Shown: positions 1 to 6,124 of the stretch, piece by piece
Layout of the letters: the number at the start of each line of letters is the position of its first letter
Position numbering within the stretch: position 1 is the first letter of the stretch
Source: a bacterium
GTDB lineage: Bacteria > Actinomycetota > Acidimicrobiia > Acidimicrobiales > UBA8592
Reading direction: 5' to 3'
NCBI GenBank assembly: GCA_002713605.1
Contig: PATL01000028.1
Location: 20,564 to 26,687 of the forward strand
Length of the DNA stretch: 6,124 nt
Made by a program: the position numbers and the translations under genes
Notes under the pieces: generated by a model
What the model was told of the DNA's origin: nothing
What the model saw: only the letters and a program-made list of their open reading frames with translations
Database searches by the model: none

Positions 1-33
1 ATCCAAAACGGTCAACGTAATTAAATAGTAAAG

Positions 34-39
34 AAAGGA
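34..39 (+). promoter_or_regulatory. Ribosome binding site of the duplicated-domain gene
   Basis: The purine run AAAGGA lies 7 nt before the ATG at 47, good Shine-Dalgarno spacing. A second in-frame ATG at 56 would be about 16 nt away, so this site favours the first ATG. The 46 nt before the gene are too short to show whether they hold the tail of an upstream gene: all three forward frames close within the first 28 nt. Confidence 0.6.
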
Positions 40-46
40 ATTTGTT

Positions 47-658
47 ATGTCATATATGGCGGGACTAGTAGTAAGAGCCTCAAACGTTGAAAAACTATTA
101 GAGGATATGAATTCATTTGGCCGTCAGGCGTTTATGGATGCGGGGGCCACTGATATGTGGGTAACCCAATCGGTGATGGCTGGAGATGGCTACGGTGAAA
201 TATTTATCACTTCAGATTGGGAATCGATTGACGCAGCTGTCTCTGCTCCAGATGAGCTTCGTGCTCGACCTGAATTTATTGAAGCAATGCAAAATGCAGG
301 AATTCAGACTCTGAGAAGAAGCTTGATGCAAATACATACCCAGCGCGGCGAACTGACTGGTAAATACGGAAGTCTAATCATAAGTGCTGGTGCGCAACAG
401 GACCAGGAGACAATTGAATCAAATGCTGATGCAATCTGGGGTCACATGAGTAAGAATGCCACTGGCATTCGATGGACACAAGGAATAGCTGCTGGTCCAC
501 TAACAGGCATGTATGCAACAGTCACCACGGCTGATTCTTTAGACCAACTGATGGAATCAAGTAACGAAATGTTTGCTGACCCTGACATCATGGGGCGGAT
601 GGCTGAAATGGGATTCCAGTTGATCCAACGACAACTTTTCCGTAATTTAGCTGATTAA
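47..658 (+). CDS. Hypothetical protein made of two tandem alpha/beta (ferredoxin-like) domains
   Basis: This 203-residue protein has no signal peptide or membrane segment, so it is probably cytoplasmic. I do not recognise a named family. Seen directly: residues 33-96 and 137-200 align without a gap, with about 17 of 64 identities, including ATxxxxTQ, an AG pair, a conserved P near the middle and a final MxxxGxQxxxR. The strands that precede these segments (GLVVRAS and SLIISAG) also match, so the protein is an internal duplication of one domain of about 95 residues. The pattern of a strand, a long helix, two or three strands and a C-terminal helix resembles dimeric alpha/beta barrel proteins, in which a two-copy chain would form a pseudo-dimer on its own. 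That fold is inferred. No catalytic residues can be named. The ATG at 47 is chosen for its Shine-Dalgarno spacing; the ATG at 56 would remove only three residues. It is separated from fumC by 94 nt and may be its own transcript. Confidence 0.85.
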   Translation: MSYMAGLVVRASNVEKLLEDMNSFGRQAFMDAGATDMWVTQSVMAGDGYGEIFITSDWESIDAAVSAPDELRARPEFIEAMQNAGIQTLRRSLMQIHTQRGELTGKYGSLIISAGAQQDQETIESNADAIWGHMSKNATGIRWTQGIAAGPLTGMYATVTTADSLDQLMESSNEMFADPDIMGRMAEMGFQLIQRQLFRNLAD

Positions 659-752
659 TCAATCAACGTAGGAAAGTGCGTTTTAGATAAGTAATAGCTT
701 TGGATCGCGCAGTAGTTGCATCCGCCTAAGCTCATCAGGCTAAAGTAGGTAA

Positions 753-2150
753 ATGGTGGGATACAGGAAAGAAAAGGATACGTTAGGCGAGATAGAAGTG
801 CCTAACGACAGGTATTGGGGCGCCCAAACACAACGCAGTATACAAAATTTTGATATCGGCGGACAGACAATGCCCGCTGCGATAATTGAGGCTTTCGCAT
901 ATTTAAAGAAAGCTTCCGCAATAGTTAATGCAAAACTGACTGACTTCTCTGAAGATAAGGCCAACGCGATAAGTCAAGCCTGTGACGAAATCATAGCCGG
1001 AGACCTAAATGATGAATTCCCGCTTGTTGTTTGGCAGACAGGTTCAGGCACACAAAGCAACATGAACCTAAATGAGGTCATAGCAAACCGCGCTACTGAA
1101 ATACTTGGCGCAGACTTTAGGGTGGAAAAAATAGTAAGTGCTAACGATGATGTCAATAAAAGTCAAAGTTCCAATGACACCTTCCCAACAGCCATGCATA
1201 TGGCGACGTACGAAACAATTGTTGAGAAAACTCTTCCGAACGTAAAGCAATTGCACGATACCCTCACGCAAAAATCATCTGAGTTCATGTCTGTTACAAA
1301 AACTGGCCGAACACATTTAATGGATGCGACTCCGCTAACGCTAGGTCAAGAATTCAGCGGGTACGCAATGCAACTACAGAGAGGAATGGAAGCAGTCTCA
1401 GATAGTTTGCACCGGATTAGGGAATTAGCTCTCGGAGGAACTGCTGTCGGCACGGGATTAAATACTCCTAAAGGATACGATGTTGCTGTCGCTGAAAAAA
1501 TATCTGAACTCACCGGCCACCCATTTGTGAGTGCAGAAAATAAATTCGAAGCGCTAAGCGCACATGATGCCATGGTTGAAATAAGTGGAAGTCTCAAACG
1601 TTTAGCAGTTAGTCTGATGCATATAGCTAATAACGTAAGGCTTCTTGCAAGCGGACCACGGTGCGGGATTGGCGAAATTACTCTCCCCGCCAACGAACCA
1701 GGTAGTTCAATCATGCCTGGTAAGGTTAATCCAACTCAATGTGAAGCATTGACAATGGTCTGTGCACAGGTAATCGGAAACGACGCTGCCGTCACGGTCT
1801 CGGGAACCCACGGACAATTCCAATTAAATGTTTTTAAACCAGTGATGGCATACAACGTGCTGACGAGCGCTGACCTTCTTGCCGACGCCTCAAAAAGTTT
1901 TAATGACAATTGTGCTGTAGGTATAGAACCGAATATAGAGAGAATAAATGCCCTCCTTTCACAAAGCCTTATGCTGGTTACAGCACTCAATACTCATATC
2001 GGTTATTACAAAGCGGCTGAGATAGCGCAAGAAGCGCATAAAAATGGGACAACTCTCCGCGAAGAGACACTCAGGTTAAACTACCTGACAGAAGACGAAT
2101 TCGATGAGATCGTACGGCCAGAAAAGATGGTCGGAGAAATAGAGGCATAA
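753..2150 (+). CDS. fumC: Class II fumarate hydratase (fumarase C)
   Basis: Catalyses reversible hydration of fumarate to (S)-malate in the citric acid cycle; iron-independent, cytoplasmic and homotetrameric in characterised members. The 465 residues match the usual family length. Three conserved blocks of the fumarase/aspartase superfamily are present: [10 protein letters not shown] at 96-105, [12 protein letters not shown] at 185-196, and the signature [11 protein letters not shown] at 317-327. His188, Ser318, Lys324 and Asn326 carry the same numbers as in Escherichia coli FumC, which supports the ATG at 753. The context [10 protein letters not shown], rather than the AKVNP type of aspartase, argues for fumarase. 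The ribosome binding site is weak: AGTAGGT ends only 2 nt before the ATG, so the in-frame GTG at 756 is possible, but the N-terminal length fits the ATG better. The 94-nt upstream gap (659-752) shows no convincing promoter or terminator, only a weak GCCT/AGGC inverted repeat. The downstream membrane protein gene overlaps the stop codon by one base. Confidence 0.97.
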   Translation: MVGYRKEKDTLGEIEVPNDRYWGAQTQRSIQNFDIGGQTMPAAIIEAFAYLKKASAIVNAKLTDFSEDKANAISQACDEIIAGDLNDEFPLVVWQTGSGTQSNMNLNEVIANRATEILGADFRVEKIVSANDDVNKSQSSNDTFPTAMHMATYETIVEKTLPNVKQLHDTLTQKSSEFMSVTKTGRTHLMDATPLTLGQEFSGYAMQLQRGMEAVSDSLHRIRELALGGTAVGTGLNTPKGYDVAVAEKISELTGHPFVSAENKFEALSAHDAMVEISGSLKRLAVSLMHIANNVRLLASGPRCGIGEITLPANEPGSSIMPGKVNPTQCEALTMVCAQVIGNDAAVTVSGTHGQFQLNVFKPVMAYNVLTSADLLADASKSFNDNCAVGIEPNIERINALLSQSLMLVTALNTHIGYYKAAEIAQEAHKNGTTLREETLRLNYLTEDEFDEIVRPEKMVGEIEA

Positions 2151-2506
2151 TGAGCAAAAAATCAATAGCAGTAGGAATCGTTTTAATCCTTTTGGGAGTG
2201 GTGGTCACTATAGTCTCTGACTCCGGTAGCGCTACCTCACTAATACCTGCCTTCATCGGTATTGTATTTATAGGGTTAGGCGCAGGTGGGAACTTAAAAC
2301 CAGAACTCAATCACCATTTTATGCATGGCGCAGCGGCCCTATCCTTAATTGCAATTTTAGGCAGTCTAGGTTCCTTAATCGGGAGAGGGAGCACCGGTTG
2401 GGCTTTATTCTCCCAACTAATGACAACACTAATCTGTCTCCTTTTTATGGTTACAGCAATACAATCTTTCAAAGCTGCCAGGATTGCTAGAGAAGAAAAC
2501 CAATAA
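2150..2506 (+). CDS. Small hypothetical integral membrane protein, four predicted helices
   Basis: 118 residues, family not recognised. Four hydrophobic stretches can be seen at about residues 5-24, 29-49, 57-80 and 86-108, separated by short loops rich in Gly and Ser. The N-terminus begins MSKK and the C-terminal tail is charged (KAARIAREENQ). By the positive-inside rule, both ends are probably cytoplasmic. There is no cleavable signal peptide with a clear processing site, and no conserved polar residues in the helices that would suggest a transporter or enzyme. The start codon overlaps the fumC stop as TAATG, and an AGAGG Shine-Dalgarno lies at 2141-2145 inside the fumC end, so translational coupling to fumC is likely. 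The helix-turn-helix gene follows after 12 nt. The role is unknown; co-transcription with fumC does not by itself imply a metabolic role. Confidence 0.85.
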   Translation: MSKKSIAVGIVLILLGVVVTIVSDSGSATSLIPAFIGIVFIGLGAGGNLKPELNHHFMHGAAALSLIAILGSLGSLIGRGSTGWALFSQLMTTLICLLFMVTAIQSFKAARIAREENQ

Positions 2507-2518
2507 GAAGCCGGAAAC

Positions 2519-3103
2519 ATGGGTGAAGAAATTCTCTGGCCTCCTCAAGAGGAATCCAACGAGCCTAAACTTGAAAGCAGTACTTCGGTAAAGCAGAAAC
2601 CGCCACAATTTGATCAGTCAGTGCCAATGGTGAGTCTTGCAGAGGCAGTAAACGAATCAAGTAAATCACGAGGAACCATTCGGAGGTGGATAGCTGAAGG
2701 GAAAATAGAAGGTGCAATCAAAACAGACTCGGGATGGCGAATTCCGATAGCCTCTCTTGTCACCTCCGGTGCATGGGACGGGCAATCTAAACCTGAAGAC
2801 GGGAAAAGTATTGAGGAAAAGACCGATAAAGTCTCAGAGTTAGAAATTGAGTTAGTTAGGGTTCGTTTAGAACTAAATTCGGAAAAGAAACTTCGAGAAG
2901 CTGCAGAACGAAATGCGGATGATCTGCGATTTGCGATGCGGATGCTGACTTCTGGAGAAAATTCTAGACCACAGCAAAATTCACAAAGTACAGGGTCACC
3001 TCAAAGTAAAATCAATAGCTCTCAGGGAGTGGAAAAATTTGACTTCTCACCTGCGAGCCTAATTGATGCCGCTAACAAAATAAAGAAACGCCTTCTGGGT
3101 TAA
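2519..3103 (+). CDS. Helix-turn-helix (MerR/excisionase-like) protein with coiled coil
   Basis: 194 residues, probably a soluble DNA-binding protein. After a low-complexity acidic N-terminus (1-35), residues 36-84 read like a winged helix-turn-helix of the MerR/excisionase type: VSLAEAV, then a serine-rich turn, the recognition helix TIRRWIAEGKI, and a wing containing GWRIPIASL. Residues about 104-142 are strongly charged with heptad-like leucines (SELEIELVRVRLELN), predicting a dimerising coiled coil. A Gln/Ser-rich linker (about 146-172) leads to a short amphipathic C-terminal helix ending KIKKRLLG. No ligand-binding domain is seen, so this is not a classical MerR sensor. The start has only a weak Shine-Dalgarno (AAGAAG at 2505-2510), and the 12-nt gap from the membrane protein suggests one operon. 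Its 3' end overlaps that of the minus-strand ABM gene by 4 nt. DNA binding and target are inference; it could instead be a structural or nucleoid-associated protein. Confidence 0.85.
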   Translation: MGEEILWPPQEESNEPKLESSTSVKQKPPQFDQSVPMVSLAEAVNESSKSRGTIRRWIAEGKIEGAIKTDSGWRIPIASLVTSGAWDGQSKPEDGKSIEEKTDKVSELEIELVRVRLELNSEKKLREAAERNADDLRFAMRMLTSGENSRPQQNSQSTGSPQSKINSSQGVEKFDFSPASLIDAANKIKKRLLG

Positions 3104-3390
3104 TCCTCAGCATTCAGGTGCACAATTGAAGGTGCCCCAGCCATGAAGGGGCCAATAAGGTCAAGCATTCCAGTTTCTACTCGCCAGTTCATATAAGCCT
3201 CTTGATCCGAACGCTCAGCCCACTTCTCCCAAAGAAACACCGTGTCGGGCGCATCGGAATTTGAATACGTCTCTACACTCAAGCATCCGTCGAATGCTCT
3301 TGTGTCGCTTAGGGATGGGAGAAGAACTTCAAGAAACTCAGCTCCTTTTCCTTCTAAACATTTAAATTCAAGGTAAACGGTATGTGCCAT
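3100..3390 (-). CDS. Antibiotic-biosynthesis-monooxygenase (ABM) domain protein, possible quinol monooxygenase
   Basis: 96 residues, the usual length of single-domain ABM proteins, which form dimeric alpha/beta barrels. Known members oxidise quinols or polyketide aromatics without a cofactor, or degrade haem, but many have no known substrate. Visible family traits are a first strand near the N-terminus (HTVYLEFKC), a helix with LLPSLSDTRAFDGCLS around 22-38 (matching the common TRAEPGCL-type block), a strand VFLWEKWAERSD at 51-62 (typical VEEW-type block), and a helix continuing through EAYMNWR. No haem-binding Asn or His can be assigned, so IsdG-type activity is not supported. The start is preceded on the minus strand by a purine-rich AGAAAGAAAG Shine-Dalgarno. 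It is transcribed divergently from the M20 amidohydrolase and ends convergently with the helix-turn-helix gene, sharing TTAA between the two stops. It is a second probable alpha/beta barrel protein in the window, besides the duplicated protein at 47-658, but the two show no obvious close similarity. Confidence 0.88.
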   Translation of the reverse strand: MAHTVYLEFKCLEGKGAEFLEVLLPSLSDTRAFDGCLSVETYSNSDAPDTVFLWEKWAERSDQEAYMNWRVETGMLDLIGPFMAGAPSIVHLNAED

Positions 3391-3514
3391 CTTGTATCTT
3401 TCTTTCTAGAAACTAATATTACTTGAAGGCTATTCTAATAATCTTTCAGAAATCAAATAGAATTTTCGTAAGCATCTCTAATTCAAAGACTAAGATGAAG
3501 TCTAAGGATGAAAA
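3391..3514. promoter_or_regulatory. Divergent intergenic region between the ABM and M20 genes
   Basis: This AT-rich gap of 124 nt must hold the 5' ends of two divergent genes. TAGAAT, a 5-of-6 match to a -10 box, occurs on the plus strand at 3458-3463 and on the minus strand at 3432-3437. Neither has a clear TTGACA-like -35 at 16-18 nt, so both promoter calls are weak. Near the plus-strand gene, AAGGA at 3504-3508 is a well-spaced Shine-Dalgarno (6 nt before the ATG at 3515). Confidence 0.35.
3487..3503 (+). repeat. Short inverted repeat directly before the M20 ribosome binding site
   Basis: AGACT (3487-3491) and AGTCT (3499-3503) are perfect complements separated by 7 nt. The repeat abuts the AAGGA Shine-Dalgarno at 3504. 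A 5-bp stem is weak and may be chance. It could affect access to the ribosome binding site or be a small operator. Confidence 0.25.
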
Positions 3515-4720
3515 ATGAGCAAGGAACTAACACTACAAGAGCTTGAAGACGTCAAACAGATTGTGTGCGATGAGGTAGATGCTATTTCCGATGTTCTTTT
3601 GGAAGCGTCTCATGCGATCCACGCAAACCCTGAACTTAATTTTGAGGAACATTTCGCTCACGAAACTCTTACAGGAATCCTTGATGATCAAGGGTTAAAA
3701 CCTGAACGTGGCGCTTATGACCTAGAAACAGCCTTTGAAGCTTCAGTAGGGGACGAAGGAGTCTGCGTTGCTGTGCTTTGTGAATATGATGCACTTCCCG
3801 AAATTGGTCATGCATGTGGACATAACATCATTGGAACTGCAGGTTTAGGGGCTGGTATCGCTGCATCAAAAGTTGCTTCAAAACTTGGCGGTAGTCTTCG
3901 AATACTCGGTACTCCAGCTGAAGAAGGCGGTGGAGGAAAGGTATTCATGGCTGAACGGGGAGCGTTTGACAATGTAGACGCAGCGATGATGGTTCATCCT
4001 GCCTCGGGCGATCTAGTGAAGATGAATACAATCGTCATTCAGCGCCTCCATGTCGCCTATGAAGGTCTAGCCGCACATGCTGCTGCTGCCCCACATCGAG
4101 GTCAAAATGCTCTTGATGCTGCTGTTCTTGGCTATCAAAATATAGCAGCTCTTCGACAGCACATAAGACCTGATGAGCGTATTCACGGAATCTTCCTGGA
4201 ATCTGGTAGTAAGCCTAATATCGTTCCAGAGCATTCATCTATGGAGTGGTATGTCCGCTCAACGAATGCCAAGAGTTTGGAGCCCTTAAAAAAACGCGTC
4301 CATAACTGCCTTGAAGCAGGTGCAATAGCGACGTCATGCACAATGACACATGATTGGATTGAGCCTTACTACGCAGACATGATTGACAATGAAACAATCT
4401 GTACTCTCTACTCAACTAATGCATCACGTCTTGGTCGTTCTTTAATGGAACCTGATAATGAGAATAAAGTTGTTGGAAGCACAGACATGGGAAATGTGAG
4501 TTATATCGTTCCATCGATACATCCGATGATCGGTGTAGCGCCGCATGGAGTTCCAATTCACACGCCAGATTTTGCTAATTACGCTAGAAGCGAAGCCGGA
4601 GATAAGGCAGTCATCGATGGTGCAAAAATTATGGCAATGACGGTTGTTGACTTATGGGGGCAAAAAACAAATTTTGAGAAAGCTCATCTAGAGTTCCAGC
4701 AAGCACTTCAAGCAAGTTAA
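3515..4720 (+). CDS. M20-family metal-dependent amidohydrolase (ACY1L2/AbgB-like)
   Basis: A 401-residue cytoplasmic hydrolase of the M20 family, which cleaves amide bonds in N-acyl amino acids, dipeptides or p-aminobenzoyl-glutamate using two Zn or Mn ions. The block CEYDALPEIGHACGHN (89-104) is typical of the ACY1L2/PM20D2/AbgB group. Probable metal ligands are Cys101 and His103, the Glu pair 136-137 in GTPAEEGGGG, His161 in MVHP and His349 in HGVPIHTPDF. HANPELNFEE (36-45) is the usual N-terminal helix motif. Residues from about 170 to 290 form the lid/dimerisation domain, with AHAAAAPHRGQNALDA inside it. All expected motifs are intact and the length is normal, so the enzyme should be active. 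The substrate cannot be read from the sequence, hence no gene symbol. The start is supported by AAGGA 6 nt upstream. It is divergent from the ABM gene and followed after 31 nt by the long coiled-coil gene, with no terminator visible between them. Confidence 0.93.
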   Translation: MSKELTLQELEDVKQIVCDEVDAISDVLLEASHAIHANPELNFEEHFAHETLTGILDDQGLKPERGAYDLETAFEASVGDEGVCVAVLCEYDALPEIGHACGHNIIGTAGLGAGIAASKVASKLGGSLRILGTPAEEGGGGKVFMAERGAFDNVDAAMMVHPASGDLVKMNTIVIQRLHVAYEGLAAHAAAAPHRGQNALDAAVLGYQNIAALRQHIRPDERIHGIFLESGSKPNIVPEHSSMEWYVRSTNAKSLEPLKKRVHNCLEAGAIATSCTMTHDWIEPYYADMIDNETICTLYSTNASRLGRSLMEPDNENKVVGSTDMGNVSYIVPSIHPMIGVAPHGVPIHTPDFANYARSEAGDKAVIDGAKIMAMTVVDLWGQKTNFEKAHLEFQQALQAS

Positions 4721-4731
4721 ATAAACTAGTT

Positions 4732-4743
4732 CTTTTGCAAAAG
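4732..4743. repeat. Perfect 12-bp palindrome before the coiled-coil gene
   Basis: CTTTTGCAAAAG is fully self-complementary. It lies in the 31-nt gap between the M20 gene and the next gene, and its right end overlaps the AAGGGG Shine-Dalgarno. With a 4-nt loop it could form only a 4-bp stem and no T-run follows, so it is not a terminator. It could be an operator half-site pair or chance in AT-rich DNA. Confidence 0.4.
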
Positions 4744-4746
4744 GGG
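4741..4746 (+). promoter_or_regulatory. Ribosome binding site of the partial coiled-coil gene
   Basis: AAGGGG is followed by 5 nt (TATAA) and the ATG at 4752. It decides the start of a gene whose stop lies outside the window. Confidence 0.6.
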
Positions 4747-4751
4747 TATAA

Positions 4752-6124
4752 ATGGAACTTGTCTACAGGGTTCTATGGACAGATAGCCAAGATGACCTGT
4801 TTCAAGCTGTTGAGCATGCTTTTCAGGACTGGACAGGAGATGTTGCCCATGAAGTCATCACAGTTGGTGATGAAGAATCTCAAATTAAGGAATTTCGTGT
4901 AAAGGCTCAAAGTGGCAACAGAACAACCTTAAGGGTCGTTTCCCAAGAAAATGAGCAAATAGTTTGGGTAGATGTGGAAAACGAAAATCATAATAGTGAT
5001 TTGAGCGGGTTAGAGCACCCAAGGGAATTGGTAACTTCCCTTTTGAAGACATCAGAAAATTTTGGAGGAACTCCTAAACGGGGCAAATCTGAATTCCATA
5101 TGTTATTGCCTCGACCTACTGATACAAATATTTTGCATTTCGTTGAGGAGATATTTAATTCTGAGCGACCCATCTCTATTATTTGCATCGCCCAAGATCC
5201 GCTTCATGAAACTAGAAAAACTATTGAGATGGCAAGAGCTATAGCTGAGGGTTATGCTGGCGTATCTCAAGTTCTTTTCTTAGATCAAGGTGGTTTGGCA
5301 AGATTCCAAAACTTAGTTGGATCAAACTATTCTTTAGAGCCAGGAGAATTACGAATCTTTCCTCCAGCCGATCCAGAATTTCGCACAGTTCTGGCAGCTC
5401 CTCCGATTCCAGCAAGTGATATTCGTAAAGCTAAATATGAATTAATCAACAGAAGAGTTCTGAGAACGATACAGCCTTATATTTTAGCACAACCCCTTCC
5501 TGATCTTTGTGAAAACGCCCTACGGCTTCTTCGAGGATTTAATGACCCATTAGATAGGGAAAAGTCTGATCGGAAAAATGCTGACTTCGAGAATCTGCTA
5601 GCTGAAAATCAGAAACTACGGTACAACTTCCGAGACGTCTCCGCCGACCTAGAGCATGCTATTGAGGAAATCGAAAACCTTCAGGATCAGCTAGCCAAAA
5701 AAGATATTCAAAGGCGCGAAGCTGAAGAATGGTGGATCCAACGAGCAGATGCGCTCGAGGCAAGCCAAGCAGAATCTGAAAAGAAGCGTGTCGAGATGGA
5801 AAAGAGAGCTATCTCCTTCGCGCTAAATGAGTCAATACAGAATTTCCGTGATAAAGAAACAGAGTCAATAACGTCAGTAAGCGAAGCGCTGGCTAAAGGG
5901 AAGCAACTACTTGACCATGTTAAAATTGCAGAGAGAGTCTCAACTCGACTTGAGGACTTAGACAATAACCAGCGAGCAAAGACGTGGGGTAGGGATATTT
6001 GGAAAGCTTTTCTGGCATTCGAAGCATACGCAAGATCTGGATATGCAGGAAACTTTTATCAATGGTGTTCAAGTGGAAATGATTTCTCATGGTTTTCGCA
6101 AAGCACTGCACTTAAGGAATCAGA
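4752..6124 (+). CDS. Large multi-domain coiled-coil protein, partial (3' end beyond window)
   Basis: An open frame of 457 codons with no stop runs off the right edge, so the true length is unknown. No named family is recognised with certainty. In order: residues 1-80, an alpha/beta domain starting MELVYRVLWTD, with a helix and strands such as TTLRVVSQ and IVWVDVEN; residues about 112-206, a second alpha/beta domain with ISIICIAQDP, a helix, then VSQVLFLDQGG and GELRIFPPADP; residues about 220-265, helical with proline-rich turns; residues about 270-400, a long charged, Glu/Lys/Gln-rich coiled coil (AENQKLRYN, IEEIENLQDQLAKKD); and from about 412 the start of a further helical domain rich in Trp and Phe (W412, W417, W438, W446). 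From memory, the layout and the V(Y/F)xLD...GxxRxxPP pattern recall uncharacterised bacterial coiled-coil proteins annotated only as hypothetical; this is an unverified resemblance. No signal peptide or membrane segment is seen. It may be co-transcribed with the M20 gene, 31 nt upstream. Confidence 0.88.
   Translation, partial: MELVYRVLWTDSQDDLFQAVEHAFQDWTGDVAHEVITVGDEESQIKEFRVKAQSGNRTTLRVVSQENEQIVWVDVENENHNSDLSGLEHPRELVTSLLKTSENFGGTPKRGKSEFHMLLPRPTDTNILHFVEEIFNSERPISIICIAQDPLHETRKTIEMARAIAEGYAGVSQVLFLDQGGLARFQNLVGSNYSLEPGELRIFPPADPEFRTVLAAPPIPASDIRKAKYELINRRVLRTIQPYILAQPLPDLCENALRLLRGFNDPLDREKSDRKNADFENLLAENQKLRYNFRDVSADLEHAIEEIENLQDQLAKKDIQRREAEEWWIQRADALEASQAESEKKRVEMEKRAISFALNESIQNFRDKETESITSVSEALAKGKQLLDHVKIAERVSTRLEDLDNNQRAKTWGRDIWKAFLAFEAYARSGYAGNFYQWCSSGNDFSWFSQSTALKES

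Noticed and set aside
724..740. Regulatory hairpin before fumC (GCCT/AGGC)
   Set aside because: Only a 4-bp stem with a 9-nt loop, well within chance expectation.
753..2150. Aspartate ammonia-lyase instead of fumarase
   Set aside because: The superfamily signature is shared, but [10 protein letters not shown] and [12 protein letters not shown] with exact Escherichia coli FumC numbering fit fumarase class II.
740..2310. Several minus-strand frames (60-122 codons) opposite fumC and the membrane protein gene, and one at 2311-2520
   Set aside because: They lie wholly or mostly antisense to well-supported genes, show Ser/Leu/Ala-rich compositions typical of reverse-strand reading, and resemble no family.
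3100..3390. IsdG-type haem-degrading monooxygenase
   Set aside because: The ABM fold fits, but no Asn and His haem-site residues could be assigned in the expected helices, and there are no iron-uptake genes nearby.
4732..4750. Rho-independent terminator after the M20 gene
   Set aside because: The palindrome can form only a 4-bp AT-rich stem and is followed by GGGG, not a T-run.
4988..6111. Short frames on both strands between 4988 and 6111
   Set aside because: They are overlaid on the continuous 457-codon plus-strand frame from 4752, which has a good ribosome binding site and protein-like composition. The Ser-rich minus-strand frames are mirror images of its Glu/Lys-rich coiled coil.

Overview
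The window is ordinary-density bacterial DNA, AT-leaning by eye, with short intergenic gaps. Seven protein genes can be supported: six complete and one running off the right edge. All six complete genes end in TAA. No RNA gene, insertion sequence, CRISPR array or attachment site was seen. The class II fumarase indicates a respiring, probably aerobic or facultative organism. No gene fixes the lineage. A free-living, possibly marine uncultured bacterium would fit the low GC and the gene mix, but this is a guess.

Left part (1-3103, plus strand). First comes a 203-residue protein built from two copies of one alpha/beta domain. After a 94-nt gap, a cluster of three genes follows: fumC, a four-helix membrane protein whose start codon overlaps the fumC stop (TAATG), and 12 nt later a protein with a MerR/excisionase-like helix-turn-helix and a coiled coil. 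The tight spacing suggests that the last two are co-transcribed with fumC, although nothing in their sequences points to the citric acid cycle.

Middle (3100-4720). A small minus-strand antibiotic-biosynthesis-monooxygenase (ABM) family gene ends tail-to-tail with the helix-turn-helix gene, so that the two stop codons share the palindrome TTAA. Upstream of it, a 124-nt divergent intergenic region separates it from a complete M20-family zinc/manganese amidohydrolase of the ACY1L2/AbgB type. The two may share control signals.

Right edge (4752-6124). Thirty-one nucleotides after the amidohydrolase, a long uninterrupted frame begins with a good ribosome binding site and continues past the window end (457 codons seen, no stop). 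It has an N-terminal alpha/beta domain, a second alpha/beta domain, a long charged coiled coil, and the beginning of a tryptophan-rich C-terminal domain. It is the least explained gene here and the best candidate for something new. Without the following sequence, no system can be claimed.
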